Positions 61,999-64,000 of a stretch of 64,000 nt of DNA are shown here, piece after piece. Source of the stretch: Streptomyces sp. CNQ-509 (GTDB lineage Bacteria > Actinomycetota > Actinomycetes > Streptomycetales > Streptomycetaceae); the NCBI RefSeq assembly GCF_001011035.1, contig NZ_CP011492.1, positions 3,667,501 through 3,731,500 on the forward strand, read 5' to 3'. The notes under the pieces were generated by a model that was given only the letters and a program-made list of their open reading frames with translations, searched no databases and was not told where the DNA came from. Made by a program: the position numbers and the translations under genes. Numbering within the stretch: the first letter of the stretch is position 1; each line of letters opens with the position of its first letter.

Positions 61999-63243
61999 GT
62001 GACGGGAGCACGGGGGGAGTGGGCGGGGGGCAGGGGTGTGCGCCGCCTCGCCTCCTCCCCCGACGGGCCCGTCGCCGCCGCCGCGCTCCTCACCCTCCTC
62101 GCCGCCGTCGACACCGTCCTGCACACAGGCGCAGGCGACCGTCTCACCGCCGCCCTGCTCCTCGCCTTCGGCGCCGCCGCCCCCGTCGCGCTGCTACGCA
62201 CCCACCCCGCCCCCGCCGCCGTCCTCACCACCGCCGCGAACGCCCCGCTCGCCGCCCTCCTCGGCGCCCCCGTCGCCGCCGGCGTCGCCGCCCAGGCACT
62301 CCTCCTGCACCGCCTCGCCCGCCACGGCACCCGCCGCGCCCGCACCCTCGCCGTCCTCCTCGTGCTGCCGCTCGCCGGCTACGCGGTCGGCGACCCCGGT
62401 ACCGCGGCAGGCGGCCGGCTCGACGCCGCCGGCCGGCTGCTCGCCGTAGCCGCGGCCGTCCTCCTCGCCGCCGCCACCGCCACCGGCCTCGCCCACCGCA
62501 CCCGCAGCACCGCCGCCGCGCACAGCGCCACCGAACGCGCCATCGCGCACGCCCTCTACGAGCACGCCGCCCGCGGCGAACGCGCCCGCATCGCACGCGA
62601 ACTCCACGACGTCGTCGCCCACCACATCTCGATGATCTCCGTGCAGGCGGAAACCGCCCGCCTCACCACCCCCGGCCTCCCCGACGAAGGCGCCCGCCGG
62701 CTCCGCGACATCGGCGACACCGCCCGCACCGCCCTCACCGAGATGCGCCGCCTCCTCGGCGTCCTGCGCGAAGACGCCGGCGCCGCCCCCGCGGAACGCC
62801 GCCCCCCGCCCGGCCTCGCCCAGCTCAACGAACTCCTCGACGGCGCCCGCGACGCCGCAGGGGCCGCCGTCCGGCTCATCGTCAGCGGCGCCGTGCGCCC
62901 CCTCGGCACGGGCATCGAGCTCACCGCGTACCGCATCGTGCAGGAAGCGCTCACCAACGCCCGCCGGCACGCCCCCGGCGCCGCCGTCGACGTCGAACTC
63001 CACTACACCGGCACCGCCCTGCGCCTGCGCATCCGCGACAACGGCCCGGGTCCGGGTCCGGATCCCGGCCACGGCCCTGATCCGGGCTTCGCGGGCGGCG
63101 GGCACGGGCTGCCCGGCATGCGCGAACGCGCCGCCGCCGTCGGCGGCCGGCTCCGCAGCGGCCCCGCCGCGGGCGGCGGCTTCCTCCTCGAAGCGACGCT
63201 CCCCGCACGGACCCGTACGAGCAGGGAGGAGACCGCCGCATGA
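61999..63243 (+). CDS. NarL-type sensor histidine kinase
   Basis: A 414-residue kinase with several N-terminal membrane helices (about 25-165), a HisKA_3 domain with the phospho-His in RIARELHDVVAHHISMI and a HATPase domain (YRIVQEALTNARRHAPG; GHGLPGMRERA). The GTG at GTGACGGGA gives a normal length; an earlier in-frame GTG at 61933 is possible. It is coupled to the response regulator by ATGA. Confidence 0.92.
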   Translation: MTGARGEWAGGRGVRRLASSPDGPVAAAALLTLLAAVDTVLHTGAGDRLTAALLLAFGAAAPVALLRTHPAPAAVLTTAANAPLAALLGAPVAAGVAAQALLLHRLARHGTRRARTLAVLLVLPLAGYAVGDPGTAAGGRLDAAGRLLAVAAAVLLAAATATGLAHRTRSTAAAHSATERAIAHALYEHAARGERARIARELHDVVAHHISMISVQAETARLTTPGLPDEGARRLRDIGDTARTALTEMRRLLGVLREDAGAAPAERRPPPGLAQLNELLDGARDAAGAAVRLIVSGAVRPLGTGIELTAYRIVQEALTNARRHAPGAAVDVELHYTGTALRLRIRDNGPGPGPDPGHGPDPGFAGGGHGLPGMRERAAAVGGRLRSGPAAGGGFLLEATLPARTRTSREETAA

Positions 63244-63932
63244 CCGGCACCGCGGACACGGACACCGTGCGCGTCGTCGTCGCCGACGATCACGAGGTCG
63301 TACGCGCCGGCTTCGCCGGACTCCTCGCCACCCAGCCCGACTTCGACGTCGTCGGCACCGCGCACGACGGCGCCGACGCGGTCCGCGTCTGCCGCGCCCG
63401 GCGGCCCGACGTCGTGCTCATGGACGTCCGCATGCCCGGCGTCGACGGCATCGAGGCCACCGCCCGCCTCACCGCGGAGCCGCCACACCCGAAGGTGCTG
63501 ATCCTCACCACCTTCGACCTCGACGAGTACGTCTATGACGCCCTCGCCGCCGGCGCCAGCGGCTTCCTCCTCAAGGACGTCACGGCGGAGCGGCTCTTCG
63601 ACGCGGTGCGCGTGGTCGCGGCCGGCGAGGCGCTGCTCGCGCCGGGGGTCACGCGGCGGCTGATCGCCGAGTTCGCGCGGCTGCGCGCCGCGCGGCCGGA
63701 ACGCGACGGGGCGGCGGCGCCGCTGGCCGCGCTGACGCCGCGCGAGACGGAGGTGCTGCGGCTCCTCGCCGAGGGCCTGTCCAACCCCGAACTCGCCGCC
63801 CGCCTGCACGTCGGCGAGGAGACGGTGAAGACGCACGTCAGCCGGCTGCTGGCGAAGCTCGGGCTGCGGGACCGCACGCAGGCGGTGGTCATGGCGTACG
63901 AAACGGGCCTCGTCGTCCCCGGCGCCCGCTGA
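63240..63932 (+). CDS. NarL/LuxR-family response regulator
   Basis: A 230-residue regulator: receiver domain with the acceptor Asp in VVLMDVRMPG and Lys in LLKDVT, and a LuxR helix-turn-helix (LTPRETEVLRLLAEGLSNPE, VKTHVSRLLAKLGLRDR). It probably controls the divergent ABC exporter operon. Confidence 0.95.
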   Translation: MTGTADTDTVRVVVADDHEVVRAGFAGLLATQPDFDVVGTAHDGADAVRVCRARRPDVVLMDVRMPGVDGIEATARLTAEPPHPKVLILTTFDLDEYVYDALAAGASGFLLKDVTAERLFDAVRVVAAGEALLAPGVTRRLIAEFARLRAARPERDGAAAPLAALTPRETEVLRLLAEGLSNPELAARLHVGEETVKTHVSRLLAKLGLRDRTQAVVMAYETGLVVPGAR

Positions 63933-63933
63933 C

Positions 63934-63958
63934 GCCCCCGGGCCACTGCCCCGGGGGC
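63934..63958 (+). terminator. Hairpin terminator after the response regulator
   Basis: GCCCCCGGG (63934-63942) pairs with CCCGGGGGC (63950-63958) across a 7-nt loop directly after the stop codon. Confidence 0.75.
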
Positions 63959-64000
63959 TCCGGCCGCCCGGCCCGTACGGGCACGGCTCGGCTAGCCTCG

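Overview
This is a high-GC, Streptomyces-like actinomycete chromosome segment. Codon third positions are almost all G or C, many genes overlap by GTGA or ATGA, starts are often GTG, Tat and lipoprotein signals are typical, and the pheA-serS-HAD order with a copper locus beside it is one I associate with Streptomyces. I see no rRNA, tRNA, CRISPR array or insertion sequence.

Left chromosomal part (1-19.46 kb). It holds a truncated SpoIIE-type phosphatase, an aminopeptidase P and a two-component system with a divergent PepSY protein whose promoter carries TTCAGG repeats. Next come a DUF1772/NmrA/AraC cluster, a broken cation/proton antiporter gene, an ABC-2-like membrane protein, glutamate decarboxylase, a P1-family self-cleaving peptidase, two secreted proteins and a damage-control phosphatase homologue. 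An alcohol dehydrogenase/TetR pair follows, with two perfect operator palindromes in its divergent promoter.

Integrated mobile element (about 19.48-42.02 kb). A 22.5-kb element sits in the 3' end of a gene for a small ATP-binding (anti-sigma-like) protein. It is bounded by a 28-bp perfect direct repeat and restores the last codons of its target with synonymous changes. It encodes a tyrosine integrase, an excisionase-like protein, an XRE regulator, a DUF3631 ATPase and a MobC/relaxase pair, but no FtsK-like transfer pump, so it looks mobilizable rather than self-transmissible. Paired GTGCACT sites 11 bp apart lie about 110 bp inside both ends and are probably integrase arm sites. Cargo includes: (a) a three-gene overlapping operon encoding a small helical protein with a C-terminal RHIM-like motif, a large NTPase with the matching motif at its N terminus, and a 73-residue protein, a layout that fits amyloid-templated immune or cell-death signalling; (b) a decayed NUDIX gene; (c) an FxLD-type class I lanthipeptide cluster (regulator, acetyltransferase, two small proteins, a 52-residue precursor, dehydratase, cyclase, and a thiopeptide-type domain fused to an isoaspartate-type methyltransferase).

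Right chromosomal part (42.0-64 kb). The target ATP-binding gene is followed by a copper locus: a membrane protein, YcnI, SCO1, PCu(A)C, a CopC-CopD fusion and a Tat-exported DyP peroxidase, several overlapping by GTGA. After a 20-bp tandem repeat come pheA, a 0.5-kb spacer with several DnaA-box-like sequences, serS and a HAD phosphatase. Then follow a TSUP permease, LysR, LysE, a B3/B4-domain protein and a MocR regulator, and finally an ABC exporter operon divergent from a NarL-type two-component system.
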